From: Jannaschia aquimarina | Lineage (GTDB): Bacteria > Pseudomonadota > Alphaproteobacteria > Rhodobacterales > Rhodobacteraceae | Assembly (NCBI RefSeq): GCF_000877395.1 | Contig: NZ_JYFE01000060.1 | Span: 124,001-188,000, forward strand | Length of the DNA: 64,000 nt | Direction: 5' to 3' | Shown here: positions 54,822 through 62,373 of the stretch, piece by piece | Layout of the letters: each line of letters starts with the position of its first letter | Position numbering within the stretch: the first letter of the stretch is position 1 | The notes under the pieces: generated by a model | Databases searched by the model: none | What the model was told of the DNA's origin: nothing | What the model saw: only the letters and a program-made list of their open reading frames with translations | Program-made: the position numbers and the translations under genes

Positions 54822-55904
54822 ATGTCCATGCCACCCACCGACAGTGCCCGCGTCCTGTCCGAGATGAACGATCGCTCGCGCGAGGTATTTCGCCGTGTGG
54901 TCGAAGGCTATCTCGGGACGGGCGATCCGGTCGGCAGCCGCACGCTGAGCCGGGAGATGACCGAGAAGGTCTCGTCGGCGACGATCCGCAACGTGATGCA
55001 GGACCTGGAGTTTCTGGGTCTGCTTCAGGCCCCCCATGTCAGTGCCGGTCGCGTCCCGACGCAGGCGGGTCTGCGGATGTTCGTGGATGGTCTGCTCGAA
55101 GCGCAACTCGGTGAAGAGGACCGGGAGCGGATCGAGGCGTCGGTCGGAGCATCCGAAAGCGACGCGGCGCGCCTGCTCGACCGGGTGGGCGAGGCTCTGT
55201 CGGGGATCACGCAGGGCGCCAGCCTGGTCTTGGCGCCCAAGCGCGAGGCGCCGATCAAGCATATCGAATTCGTCTCGCTGGGCCCCGACCGCGCACTGGT
55301 GGTGCTGGTCTTCGCCGACGGCCATGTCGAGAACCGTGTCTTCATACCACCCCCCGGCCAGACGCCCTCGGCCATGCGAGAGGCGGCGAACTTGCTGAAC
55401 GCCATGATCGAAGGCCGTACCCTGAGCGACCTGCGCGGCCTGATGGAGACCGAGGTCGCCGCGCGCCGTCAGGAAATCGACACGCTGGCCCACTCCCTCA
55501 TCGAGAAGGGTCTCGCCGCGTGGGAAGGCGAAGGCGAGGACCGGGAACGGCTGATCGTCCGGGGACGCTCGAACCTGCTGGATCAGGGTGCCGCGCCCGA
55601 AGAGCTGGAGCGCATCCGCAGCCTTTTCGACGATCTGGAACGCAAGCGCGACATCGCCGAGTTCCTGGAGTTGGCCGAGGACGGCGAGGGGGTGCGGATT
55701 TTCATCGGATCTGAGAACAAGCTCTTCTCACTTTCCGGTTCATCTCTGGTCGTATCTCCCTATATGAACGCCGACCGACGAATCGTGGGCGCGGTGGGTG
55801 TGATCGGTCCGACCCGACTGAATTACGGGCGGATCGTTCCCATCGTGGACTACACCGCGCAATTGGTGGGCCGGATGCTGTCCGGCTCCGGACAAACGAG
55901 GTAA
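54822..55904 (+). CDS. hrcA: Heat-inducible transcription repressor HrcA
   Basis: This 360-residue repressor has the N-terminal winged helix (VVEGYLGTGDPVGSRTLSREMTEKVSSATIRNVMQDLEFLGLLQAPHVSAGRVPTQAG in short blocks) and a C-terminal regulatory domain with FIGSENKLF and GVIGPTRLNYGRIVPIVDYTAQ. It represses chaperone genes by binding CIRCE. The ATG at 54822 follows GGAGA. grpE starts two bases after the stop. Confidence 0.95.
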   Translation: MSMPPTDSARVLSEMNDRSREVFRRVVEGYLGTGDPVGSRTLSREMTEKVSSATIRNVMQDLEFLGLLQAPHVSAGRVPTQAGLRMFVDGLLEAQLGEEDRERIEASVGASESDAARLLDRVGEALSGITQGASLVLAPKREAPIKHIEFVSLGPDRALVVLVFADGHVENRVFIPPPGQTPSAMREAANLLNAMIEGRTLSDLRGLMETEVAARRQEIDTLAHSLIEKGLAAWEGEGEDRERLIVRGRSNLLDQGAAPEELERIRSLFDDLERKRDIAEFLELAEDGEGVRIFIGSENKLFSLSGSSLVVSPYMNADRRIVGAVGVIGPTRLNYGRIVPIVDYTAQLVGRMLSGSGQTR

Positions 55905-55906
55905 GG

Positions 55907-56467
55907 ATGGGCGAGCCCAAAGACGATTTCCTGGACGACCCCGAGGCCATGGACGAGGAATTCGACCTCGATGCCGCCATGGAAGAGGATGCCGACGGCC
56001 CGCGTCGTCCCGCCAATATCGACACCATCCTCGCCGAGCGCGACGAGATGAAGGACCGCTTGATGCGGGCCCTCGCCGAGGCGGAGAATGTTCGCAAACG
56101 CGCCGCCCGCGATCGCGAGGAGGCCGCGACTTATGGCGGATCGCGCCTCGCGCGCGACCTGCTTCCGGTCTACGACAACCTCAAGCGCGCGATGGATGCG
56201 GTCCCCGAGGACCAGTCCGCGATCCTCGAAGGCCTGGAACTCACCTTGCGCGAACTGACGGGCACGTTCGAAAAGCATGGGGTCAAGGTCGTCGCCCCGG
56301 CCGAGGGAGAGAAGTTCGATCCCCAGCTTCACCAAGCCATGTTCGAGGCTCCGGTCCCCGGCACCAAGGCCGGCGACATCATTCAGGTGATGGCCGAAGG
56401 CTTCATGCTGCACGAACGCCTCTTGCGTCCGGCACAGGTGGGCGTCTCGTCCACTCCGGCAAGCTGA
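55907..56467 (+). CDS. grpE: GrpE nucleotide exchange factor
   Basis: This 186-residue co-chaperone has an acidic N-terminus, a coiled-coil (IDTILAERDEMKDRLMRALAEAENVRKRAARDREEA) and the beta-domain end PGTKAGDIIQVMAEGFMLHERLLRPAQVGVS. It releases ADP from DnaK. It is cotranscribed with hrcA and followed by a strong terminator. dnaK and dnaJ are not in the window. Confidence 0.96.
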   Translation: MGEPKDDFLDDPEAMDEEFDLDAAMEEDADGPRRPANIDTILAERDEMKDRLMRALAEAENVRKRAARDREEAATYGGSRLARDLLPVYDNLKRAMDAVPEDQSAILEGLELTLRELTGTFEKHGVKVVAPAEGEKFDPQLHQAMFEAPVPGTKAGDIIQVMAEGFMLHERLLRPAQVGVSSTPAS

Positions 56468-56471
56468 TTTG

Positions 56472-56494
56472 GGCGCCCCGCGGGGCGCCTTTTT
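56472..56494 (+). terminator. Rho-independent terminator after grpE
   Basis: GGCGCCCCG paired with CGGGGCGCC (56472-56489) is a perfect palindrome followed by five T at 56490-56494, starting five bases after the grpE stop. Confidence 0.88.
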
Positions 56495-56497
56495 CGT

Positions 56498-57043
56498 TCA
56501 GGCGGCGTGCCGCAGATTGTCGAGCCGGGCGCGCAACAGGTCGCGAACGGTCAGGCCGACCATCTCGCTCAGGTCGATCTGCCGCTGGCGTGCGACGTCC
56601 AGGCTGTCGTTCAGCTTCTCCAACCCGTCCTGCAATTGCGCGGCGTGGCTTTCGAACCCGGCAGCGCGGTCGACGCGCGGGATTTCGAACTGACTCCCGA
56701 TCCGCCAGAGCGGCGCGCCCGATCGGTCGAAAATCGTGAATATATAGAGGAAGTTATCGAACGCCTCGCCGGACTTTCGATAGTTAGTCACCACCACGCG
56801 ACTGTCACGTCCCGCGGCGAAATCCCCGCGCAGCGTCTTGCGGACGCTGTCCTGCGCCCGGTCGCCTTGCAGGAAGCGGCAATTGCGGTTCCCAATTTCG
56901 GAAAGGTCGTAGCCGGTCATCCGAAGGAACGCGTCGTTGGCCAGAACCAGCGGATCGTCCTTCTGACGCGGATCGGAAAGGGTCAACGCGACCTGGCTTC
57001 CATCGAAGAAGTCACGGATCGGCTGGGGAATTTCGGTCGTCAT
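56498..57043 (-). CDS. Short LOV-domain blue-light photoreceptor
   Basis: This 181-residue protein is a single LOV (PAS) domain with short flanking helices and no output domain. The signature GNRNCRFLQG has the photoactive Cys at residue 55; flavin contacts expected of LOV are present as N87 (TNYRK), N97 (FDNFL) and Q118 (GSQFE). On blue light the Cys would bond to FMN. Similar stand-alone LOV proteins occur in Rhodobacter and Dinoroseobacter. C-terminal helices from about residue 130 could dimerise. It is the last gene of the roadblock/dynamin run, and its own regulation is unclear. Confidence 0.9.
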   Translation of the reverse strand: MTTEIPQPIRDFFDGSQVALTLSDPRQKDDPLVLANDAFLRMTGYDLSEIGNRNCRFLQGDRAQDSVRKTLRGDFAAGRDSRVVVTNYRKSGEAFDNFLYIFTIFDRSGAPLWRIGSQFEIPRVDRAAGFESHAAQLQDGLEKLNDSLDVARQRQIDLSEMVGLTVRDLLRARLDNLRHAA

Positions 57044-57070
57044 GATCGCCTCTGTTCGGAGATGGATATC

Positions 57071-57094
57071 GGCGCGGAACGGAGGCTCCGCGCC
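57071..57094 (-). terminator. Hairpin between roadblock and LOV genes
   Basis: An 8-pair stem (GGCGCGGA with TCCGCGCC, loop of 8) lies just after the roadblock stop and before the LOV gene on the minus strand. There is no T-run, so it may attenuate or stabilise rather than stop transcription. Confidence 0.35.
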
Positions 57095-57105
57095 GGATCC
57101 GGCGA

Positions 57106-57462
57106 TCAGATTTCGAGCGTCTTCTCGACGTTCTTCACCTGAACCCGGGCCATGCCCAGATTGGCGGTCTTCTTGTCCAGCGCGACGTAGACGAAGACGG
57201 TCGGGCTCTTCTCGAGCGGGCGGATCAGGTGCAGCTGCTTGCCCAGCGTGATCAGGATGTCGTCGATCCCGTCATCCAGGCCCAGCATCTCGATCGCCGA
57301 CAGCTTGGCCTTCACGACCTCGGTGTTCGCCGCGCCAGCCGCTTCCAGATCCAGATTGCCGCCGCCTTCGGAGGCCATCATGAGACCGGTTTCGCTATCG
57401 ACGAGGCACGCGCCGATGAAACCGCCGATGTCGCTCAGCTTCGAGATATCCGTTTTCGCCAT
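57106..57462 (-). CDS. Roadblock/LC7 domain protein
   Basis: This 118-residue protein is essentially one roadblock/LC7 domain: SDIGGFIGACLVDSETGLMMASEGG, VVKAKLSAIEMLGLDDGIDDILITLGKQLHLIRPLEKSPTVFVYVALDKKTANLGMARVQV. Such domains dimerise and regulate small GTPases (for example MglB with MglA). The ATG at 57462 follows AAGGA; an ATG at 57486 is also in frame. It lies 73 bases after two dynamin-like GTPase genes in the same orientation, which suggests a regulatory link to them. Confidence 0.85.
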   Translation of the reverse strand: MAKTDISKLSDIGGFIGACLVDSETGLMMASEGGGNLDLEAAGAANTEVVKAKLSAIEMLGLDDGIDDILITLGKQLHLIRPLEKSPTVFVYVALDKKTANLGMARVQVKNVEKTLEI

Positions 57463-57535
57463 CTTGGCATTCCTTCTACTCAACATGTCGGACCGAACCA
57501 TCGGCCCCTGGGGTGGTGAACCGGCCCGGGGCGCA

Positions 57536-58642
57536 TCAGGCAGGGGGAGGAGAGAGCCGCCGCAGCGGTCCGCTGCGGAAGTCTTCCAGGTCCCTTGCGA
57601 TCTGCGTCATCGCTCGTGTCCATTCGATGCCATCGTGACGCTCGGGGCGGAGGATCCGCTCGATGACAGCGCGGTGGTCATCAGATGGTTTCTGGTACGA
57701 CTCGAATGTCCGGAAAATTTGGTCCAACACCTCTTCCGGGTGGCCATTTGAAGGTATTTCCGTGGCGAGCAATTCGGCCAGGCCGGGAACGCCTTCTTGT
57801 TCCTTGCAAAGTTGGGTTTGCGGCTTTTCGGAATGTGGCGGTTTTGCGGTGAAGATCGGGCGAACCGGTTCTGTCGCAGAGACGGTTTGCGCCTCGCCGA
57901 GAGGCTCACGCCGTGAACAGGCATCTCTCGCCGCAGTGAGCCGTCCGTCCAGTGCCGACATGAGGGCTGCGCCTCCGGACGCGTTCCACGCACTCTGGTC
58001 GTCGTCGGCGCGCGCGGCCCTCGCTGCCGGCGTCGCCAGGGCAAGCGCCTCGGCAAAAAGCGAACCGGCCTCGCGTTGCACCCGCTTCATGATGCGGCCC
58101 GCATCCTTCGCCTTCCGGATCTGGTCGATCCGGGTGACGACGAGGATACCGTTCTCGTGCAAGTCCTTCGGAAGGGACTTCCAGAACTTCGCCTCGGTCG
58201 CGCGCCATGCCTGTTCTGCTGCGCTGCACCAGATCGCCGCGTCCAGGTAGGGTTTGAGGAAGTCGAGCGCGTCCTTCGCCATGTGCGGATCAGAGATCCC
58301 CGGCGTGTCGATGACATCGATCCCGTCGAGAAGCGCGGCATCGTGGGTCATCCGCACGAGAAGCAGATCATCGTCGTCCGATGACGCCGCGTCTTCCAGC
58401 GTGATCGGTTGGAGTCGCCCGTCGCGCATCAGCGCCTGGCACTCCGGCCCTCCATCGGGTGCGGTGAACCAGACTGGCGGCAGGCTGGTCGCGGTCGCCT
58501 GCATCGGAAGGACGCGCTCGCCCAGAAGCAGGTTCAGCAGCGAGGATTTGCCCGAACTGAACTCGCCCATGACGGCGAGCGTGCCGCGCGCCGAATACCA
58601 TTCCGCAAGTCGCGCCTTCGCATTGTCGGATAGCCCGCTCAT
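57536..58642 (-). CDS. Dynamin-like GTPase, small subunit
   Basis: This 368-residue P-loop GTPase has G1 GEFSSGKS at 26-33, a G2 Thr-rich MQATATSLPP, G3 DTPG at 112-115 and G4 TRID at 170-173, all in dynamin-superfamily style. The C-terminal half is helical and Lys/Glu-rich without a clear membrane anchor. It is translationally coupled (ATGA) to the larger dynamin-like gene, so the two probably work as a hetero-oligomer at membranes. Confidence 0.85.
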   Translation of the reverse strand: MSGLSDNAKARLAEWYSARGTLAVMGEFSSGKSSLLNLLLGERVLPMQATATSLPPVWFTAPDGGPECQALMRDGRLQPITLEDAASSDDDDLLLVRMTHDAALLDGIDVIDTPGISDPHMAKDALDFLKPYLDAAIWCSAAEQAWRATEAKFWKSLPKDLHENGILVVTRIDQIRKAKDAGRIMKRVQREAGSLFAEALALATPAARAARADDDQSAWNASGGAALMSALDGRLTAARDACSRREPLGEAQTVSATEPVRPIFTAKPPHSEKPQTQLCKEQEGVPGLAELLATEIPSNGHPEEVLDQIFRTFESYQKPSDDHRAVIERILRPERHDGIEWTRAMTQIARDLEDFRSGPLRRLSPPPA

Positions 58643-60762
58643 GCCGCGCGGCTACCGTCGATGGCGCTTTCCTTCGGCGCATGCTCGTCCGCGATCTTGC
58701 GCAGCTTGCCCGAGATTTCCTGCAATCGGGCAATGCGCTGGGCGACCTCGTTCCGGACGCCGAGCCGGGCCCGCAAGGCACTGCGCTGGGCGCCATCGTC
58801 GAAGGCCGAAAGACTTTGGAGCGTTTCGACGTGACCAGCCAGGAAGTCGTGGAGTTGCGTGCGTGTCCGCTGGGCGAAATCCGCGATATGGGCGTCGCGG
58901 ATCTCGTCCACCGTCTCGCGCATGGCCTCTCCCGCGATCTCGCGGAAGCGATCCACGAACGTGTCCGGACGCAGCTTGCGCCGCAGCCATGTGCCCACGA
59001 GTCCGCCCGACAGGTCGATCGTCATCGTGCGCATCAGCGAGGTCGGTGTGCCGGGTTCGACCGGACGCGGCGGCGCAACGGAAAAGACCCGGCTCGCATC
59101 GTTCAATGCGTCGCCGTAGAGGGACTCGATCCGGGCGGCGGCGGCTTCGAAGATCGGTGCGATCTTGGCCGGTGCGATCTGAACGAACCGGTCGTAGGCG
59201 ACATTCAGATCGCGGCGCAGACCTTCGGTATCCGGGGCCCAGTCGGCAGGGTCCCCGCCCTTGGCGATCAGGCGCGACAGGGTTTCGGATTCCTGCGTGA
59301 CGAAGTCGTGATACGCGCCCGACATCAGCATCAGCATCTTCTCGGACGTCTCGTGGATCATCTGATCGCAGGCCAGATGGACCTGAGCCAGCAGGCTGTC
59401 GAGTTCGTCCACCATCGCGCTGAGATCCAGATCGGTCCGCACGGCGGTCGCCTTGTCCTTCATCGCTTCCCGCAGGAGCATCAGGGACCGACCCACGACG
59501 TCCGACGCATCGCGCGCCGTCTCGGCCAGGGCAGGGGCGGCGACGGCTTCTGCGCTGCGCTGCTGGATCAGGTCCGAAAGCTCGTGCAGGCCGGAAAGGT
59601 CGATGGGCTTGCCCGCATTCCAGTCCGGCGTACCGATTGCGGGGAGATCTCCCGCAGACTCCTCCTGCAACCTGTGGGCCCGCGCGTCCGCCAGCGCGAT
59701 CAGAACGTCCATGCTGGCTTCCGAGATCTCCTCGATCTCTCCGAATCTGGCGAGGCCAGCCCAGACCGCGCTGCCAAACACCATCGGAACGTCGTCCGCC
59801 AGACCTTCGCGCGACAGCAGCTTGCGGATGGACGCCTCGATCTTCGGGATCTGCGCATCCGGATCGTCGAGCTGGTCGATCCGGTTGACGTAGAGGATCA
59901 CCTGTTCGTTCTGCAATCCGCGCAGCACCCGCATTAAGCTGACATCGACGGTGGACAGCGCCTGATTGGCATTCAGGACGAGCACGCAGATGTCCGCGTC
60001 TCCGATCCGCTCCAATGTCGCGGCCTCGCGCACCAGGAACGGGTCGTTCACGCCGGGCGTGTCGCAGATCACGGTCGGCAGGGCATAACCTCGGTGATCG
60101 AGATAGAGATCCGCGCTGCGCGTCACGTCGGCGTAGCGGCCTTCCGATCCGCCCGGCTGGTCGGCCATCTCTTCCTCGCCCATGCAGACGTATTTCTCGA
60201 CGAGGGATGGCGAGTGACCGGCGAAGCTGTGACGACCGTCTAGCAAAAGCTGGAAGTTGCGACCGAGCCGGGCCTCGGTCCGGCGCTGCATCTCGTCGAT
60301 CTGCTCGCGCAGGGTGTCGGTTTCCAGATCCAGGCCCGCTTCGTCCGACATGCGGCCCAGCTTGCCGCCGCGCTCGACCATCTCGGCCCACTCCGCCGAA
60401 GAGAAGAAGGTGAAGACGGCGTTCTTGCCGCGCGGTTTCGGCGTGTTGAGATGGATCGACGTGACGACCGACGTCCACGGGTTCACGTCCGACGGCAGCA
60501 GACCGCTAGAGCCGATCAGTGCGTTCGTCAGGGCCGTCTTTCCGGCCTTCACCTGTCCCAGCAGCGACACCCTCGTGCGGAAGTCGTCCAGACCGGTGCG
60601 CAGGCGCGTCACGCGGTCGGTCTCCTCCGGAACGACGAGACCCGAGATCTCGTCCAGCAGCTGGCCGACCTCACGCCGGGCGGTTGCGATTTCGCGTGCA
60701 GCCTTGGCCCCGTCGACGGGGCCACTGCTGAGCGCGAGTTGCTGCAGAGCCTTGTCATTCAT
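58639..60762 (-). CDS. Dynamin-like GTPase, large subunit
   Basis: This 707-residue protein has a dynamin-family G domain: G1 GQVKAGKT at 69-76, PSDVNPWTSVVTSI (G2 Thr), G3 DTPG at 234-237 and G4 NRID at 293-296. A long helical stalk follows (about 400-680), with hydrophobic patches near residue 590-610 (SLMRTMTIDLSGGLVGTWLRRK) that could contact membrane. It resembles bacterial dynamin-like proteins that reshape or protect membranes. It precedes and overlaps the smaller GTPase gene. Confidence 0.87.
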   Translation of the reverse strand: MNDKALQQLALSSGPVDGAKAAREIATARREVGQLLDEISGLVVPEETDRVTRLRTGLDDFRTRVSLLGQVKAGKTALTNALIGSSGLLPSDVNPWTSVVTSIHLNTPKPRGKNAVFTFFSSAEWAEMVERGGKLGRMSDEAGLDLETDTLREQIDEMQRRTEARLGRNFQLLLDGRHSFAGHSPSLVEKYVCMGEEEMADQPGGSEGRYADVTRSADLYLDHRGYALPTVICDTPGVNDPFLVREAATLERIGDADICVLVLNANQALSTVDVSLMRVLRGLQNEQVILYVNRIDQLDDPDAQIPKIEASIRKLLSREGLADDVPMVFGSAVWAGLARFGEIEEISEASMDVLIALADARAHRLQEESAGDLPAIGTPDWNAGKPIDLSGLHELSDLIQQRSAEAVAAPALAETARDASDVVGRSLMLLREAMKDKATAVRTDLDLSAMVDELDSLLAQVHLACDQMIHETSEKMLMLMSGAYHDFVTQESETLSRLIAKGGDPADWAPDTEGLRRDLNVAYDRFVQIAPAKIAPIFEAAAARIESLYGDALNDASRVFSVAPPRPVEPGTPTSLMRTMTIDLSGGLVGTWLRRKLRPDTFVDRFREIAGEAMRETVDEIRDAHIADFAQRTRTQLHDFLAGHVETLQSLSAFDDGAQRSALRARLGVRNEVAQRIARLQEISGKLRKIADEHAPKESAIDGSRAA

Positions 60763-60791
60763 TCACTCGTTCTCCCGCCTGTCGGGCCGCT

Positions 60792-61586
60792 CTAAGCCCC
60801 CGCGACCACTGAGCCTTTTTCGTTCATTGTCATTGATATCGGTGGCGCGCCCGGTTCCGCGTGAAGCGTCGCGCGCCCGGCGCCCAAGGCACGAAGGGCG
60901 CGGGAAAAGCCGACCATCGCGGCGATCTCGGCAAATGCCGCGTCCTTGGGGCAGGCGAGGGGCCAGCCGCTTCGGTCGAGCCTCCAGAGCCCGTCCTCGC
61001 AACCCAGAAGGACCGGAGCCGGGACCTGAGGCCCGATCGTGTCTTCGGGAGCAGCCAACGTGTAGACGACGTCCCGCCCGGCGCCGATGGCCGAGGTGAT
61101 GAGGGGCGCGATGTCCGTCGGATCGGTCGCGCCGGCGACCAGCCTCACTCCGTCGCGGTCCGCCCGCAGCTTGAGCCGTTCGCTGCCGGTCAGCACGCTC
61201 AGGAGGCGCGGCAATTCGACCGCGTAGAGGCGCTGAGCCAGTGCCCAGAGCGTGTGATGGACCGCATCCGTCCAGACAGGGGCGGGACCGGCCGGGATCG
61301 CGTTGACCGCTTCGGGCAACGCGCGAAGCCGGACAGCCAGAAGTCCCGCGTTCAGACGGTCGTCGCCTTCGACGACGAGCCCGGTTCGAAGGCAGAGGAT
61401 CACACGACCATCTCGGCCCGAAACGACAGCGCGCCTCATGCCGAGGCCGGACAAGGCATGGCATGCTGCGATCTTCGGGGAGATGGCAGACGCGTCCTCT
61501 CCGATTGACAGGACGCGCGTCACGCCTTGCACCTCTGCGAGGCTGGCATATTCGGAGGACAGGTCGGCTTGGGCGTGGTGCAGCAT
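60792..61586 (-). CDS. Conserved-looking protein of unknown function upstream of dynamin-like pair
   Basis: This 264-residue soluble protein has no motif I can name. It begins MLHHAQADLSSEYASLAEV, has RAVVSGRDGRVILCLRTGLVV near residue 62 (a roadblock-like beta pattern at best), and ends in ISMTMNEKGSVVAGA. The gene lies 29 bases before the large dynamin-like GTPase and probably belongs to the same operon. I use the ATG at 61586 because a promoter-like element at 61638-61667 would start transcription inside the longer alternative frame (ATG at 61685). Confidence 0.6.
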   Translation of the reverse strand: MLHHAQADLSSEYASLAEVQGVTRVLSIGEDASAISPKIAACHALSGLGMRRAVVSGRDGRVILCLRTGLVVEGDDRLNAGLLAVRLRALPEAVNAIPAGPAPVWTDAVHHTLWALAQRLYAVELPRLLSVLTGSERLKLRADRDGVRLVAGATDPTDIAPLITSAIGAGRDVVYTLAAPEDTIGPQVPAPVLLGCEDGLWRLDRSGWPLACPKDAAFAEIAAMVGFSRALRALGAGRATLHAEPGAPPISMTMNEKGSVVAGA

Positions 61587-61637
61587 CGGACTCGGTTCAG
61601 GACAGTTCGGTGCAGAGAGCCGAAGAACCCGCGCTAA

Positions 61638-61667
61638 ATTATGGCAAATCGGGTCGGCCTGTTCGAA
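61638..61667 (-). promoter_or_regulatory. Predicted promoter of the dynamin/roadblock operon
   Basis: On the minus strand TTCGAA (61662-61667), an 18-base spacer and CATAAT (61638-61643) lie in an AT-rich patch about 50 bases before the ATG at 61586. Confidence 0.45.
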
Positions 61668-61731
61668 AAATGTGCAAACACGCATTCATACGCATCCGCA
61701 TCGGCCCCACCGTTTCCGTGTCTGGGCACCT

Positions 61732-62373
61732 TCAGATCATGCTCCGGAGTTGCACAATCCGTCCGCCCGCGGCGGCTGCATCCTCGGCATCGTGGGTCAC
61801 GAGGATCGTGGGGATCCCGGCCTGTCTGGCGCGGTCCAGAACGAGGGATCGGATCCGGGCACGGAGTTCTGTGTCGAGCTTGGAAAACGGCTCGTCCAGC
61901 AAGAGCGCGGAGGGCCGCGAGAGGAGCGTGCGCATCAACGCGACCCTTGCCGCCTGCCCGCCGGAGAGGGTCGCCGGATCGCGCGATCCGTAGCCTTCCA
62001 GACCGATATCCGAAAGGGCGGCGTCCACCATGGCCCGGCGTTCGGCCCGCGATCCGCCCCGTGGTAATCCGAACGCGAGGTTGGAGGCGACGTTCAGGTG
62101 CGGGAACAGCAGGGGGTCCTGATACAGGATGCCGATGTGGCGGGCCTCGGGCGGGAAGCCGTCCAGTTCGCGCCCCGCTAGAAGGACCCGGCCTGTCTGT
62201 GAGAAGCCGGGGGCAAGATCTCCCATCACCGCCGACAGGATCGTGGACTTGCCGGATCCGGACGGCCCCATCAGCGTCAGCACCTCGCCCGGCGCCACGC
62301 TGGCCGAGACCTGCGCGACCACGCGACCGTCGTGGGATACGGTCAGATCCTCAAGTGTCAGGCCGCTATTCAC
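61732..62373 (-). CDS. ABC transporter ATP-binding protein (ThiQ-like)
   Basis: This 213-residue ATPase has Walker A MGPSGSGKST, Q-loop ILYQDPLLFPHLNV, signature LSGGQAARVALMRTL and Walker B ALLLDEPFSKLD with VTHDAEDA. Length and sequence style match ThiQ/Fe-type ATPases that serve two-domain permeases. The GTG start at 62373 overlaps the permease stop (8 bases). With the permease it forms an importer or metal/vitamin transporter; no binding protein is in the window. Confidence 0.88.
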   Translation of the reverse strand: MNSGLTLEDLTVSHDGRVVAQVSASVAPGEVLTLMGPSGSGKSTILSAVMGDLAPGFSQTGRVLLAGRELDGFPPEARHIGILYQDPLLFPHLNVASNLAFGLPRGGSRAERRAMVDAALSDIGLEGYGSRDPATLSGGQAARVALMRTLLSRPSALLLDEPFSKLDTELRARIRSLVLDRARQAGIPTILVTHDAEDAAAAGGRIVQLRSMI

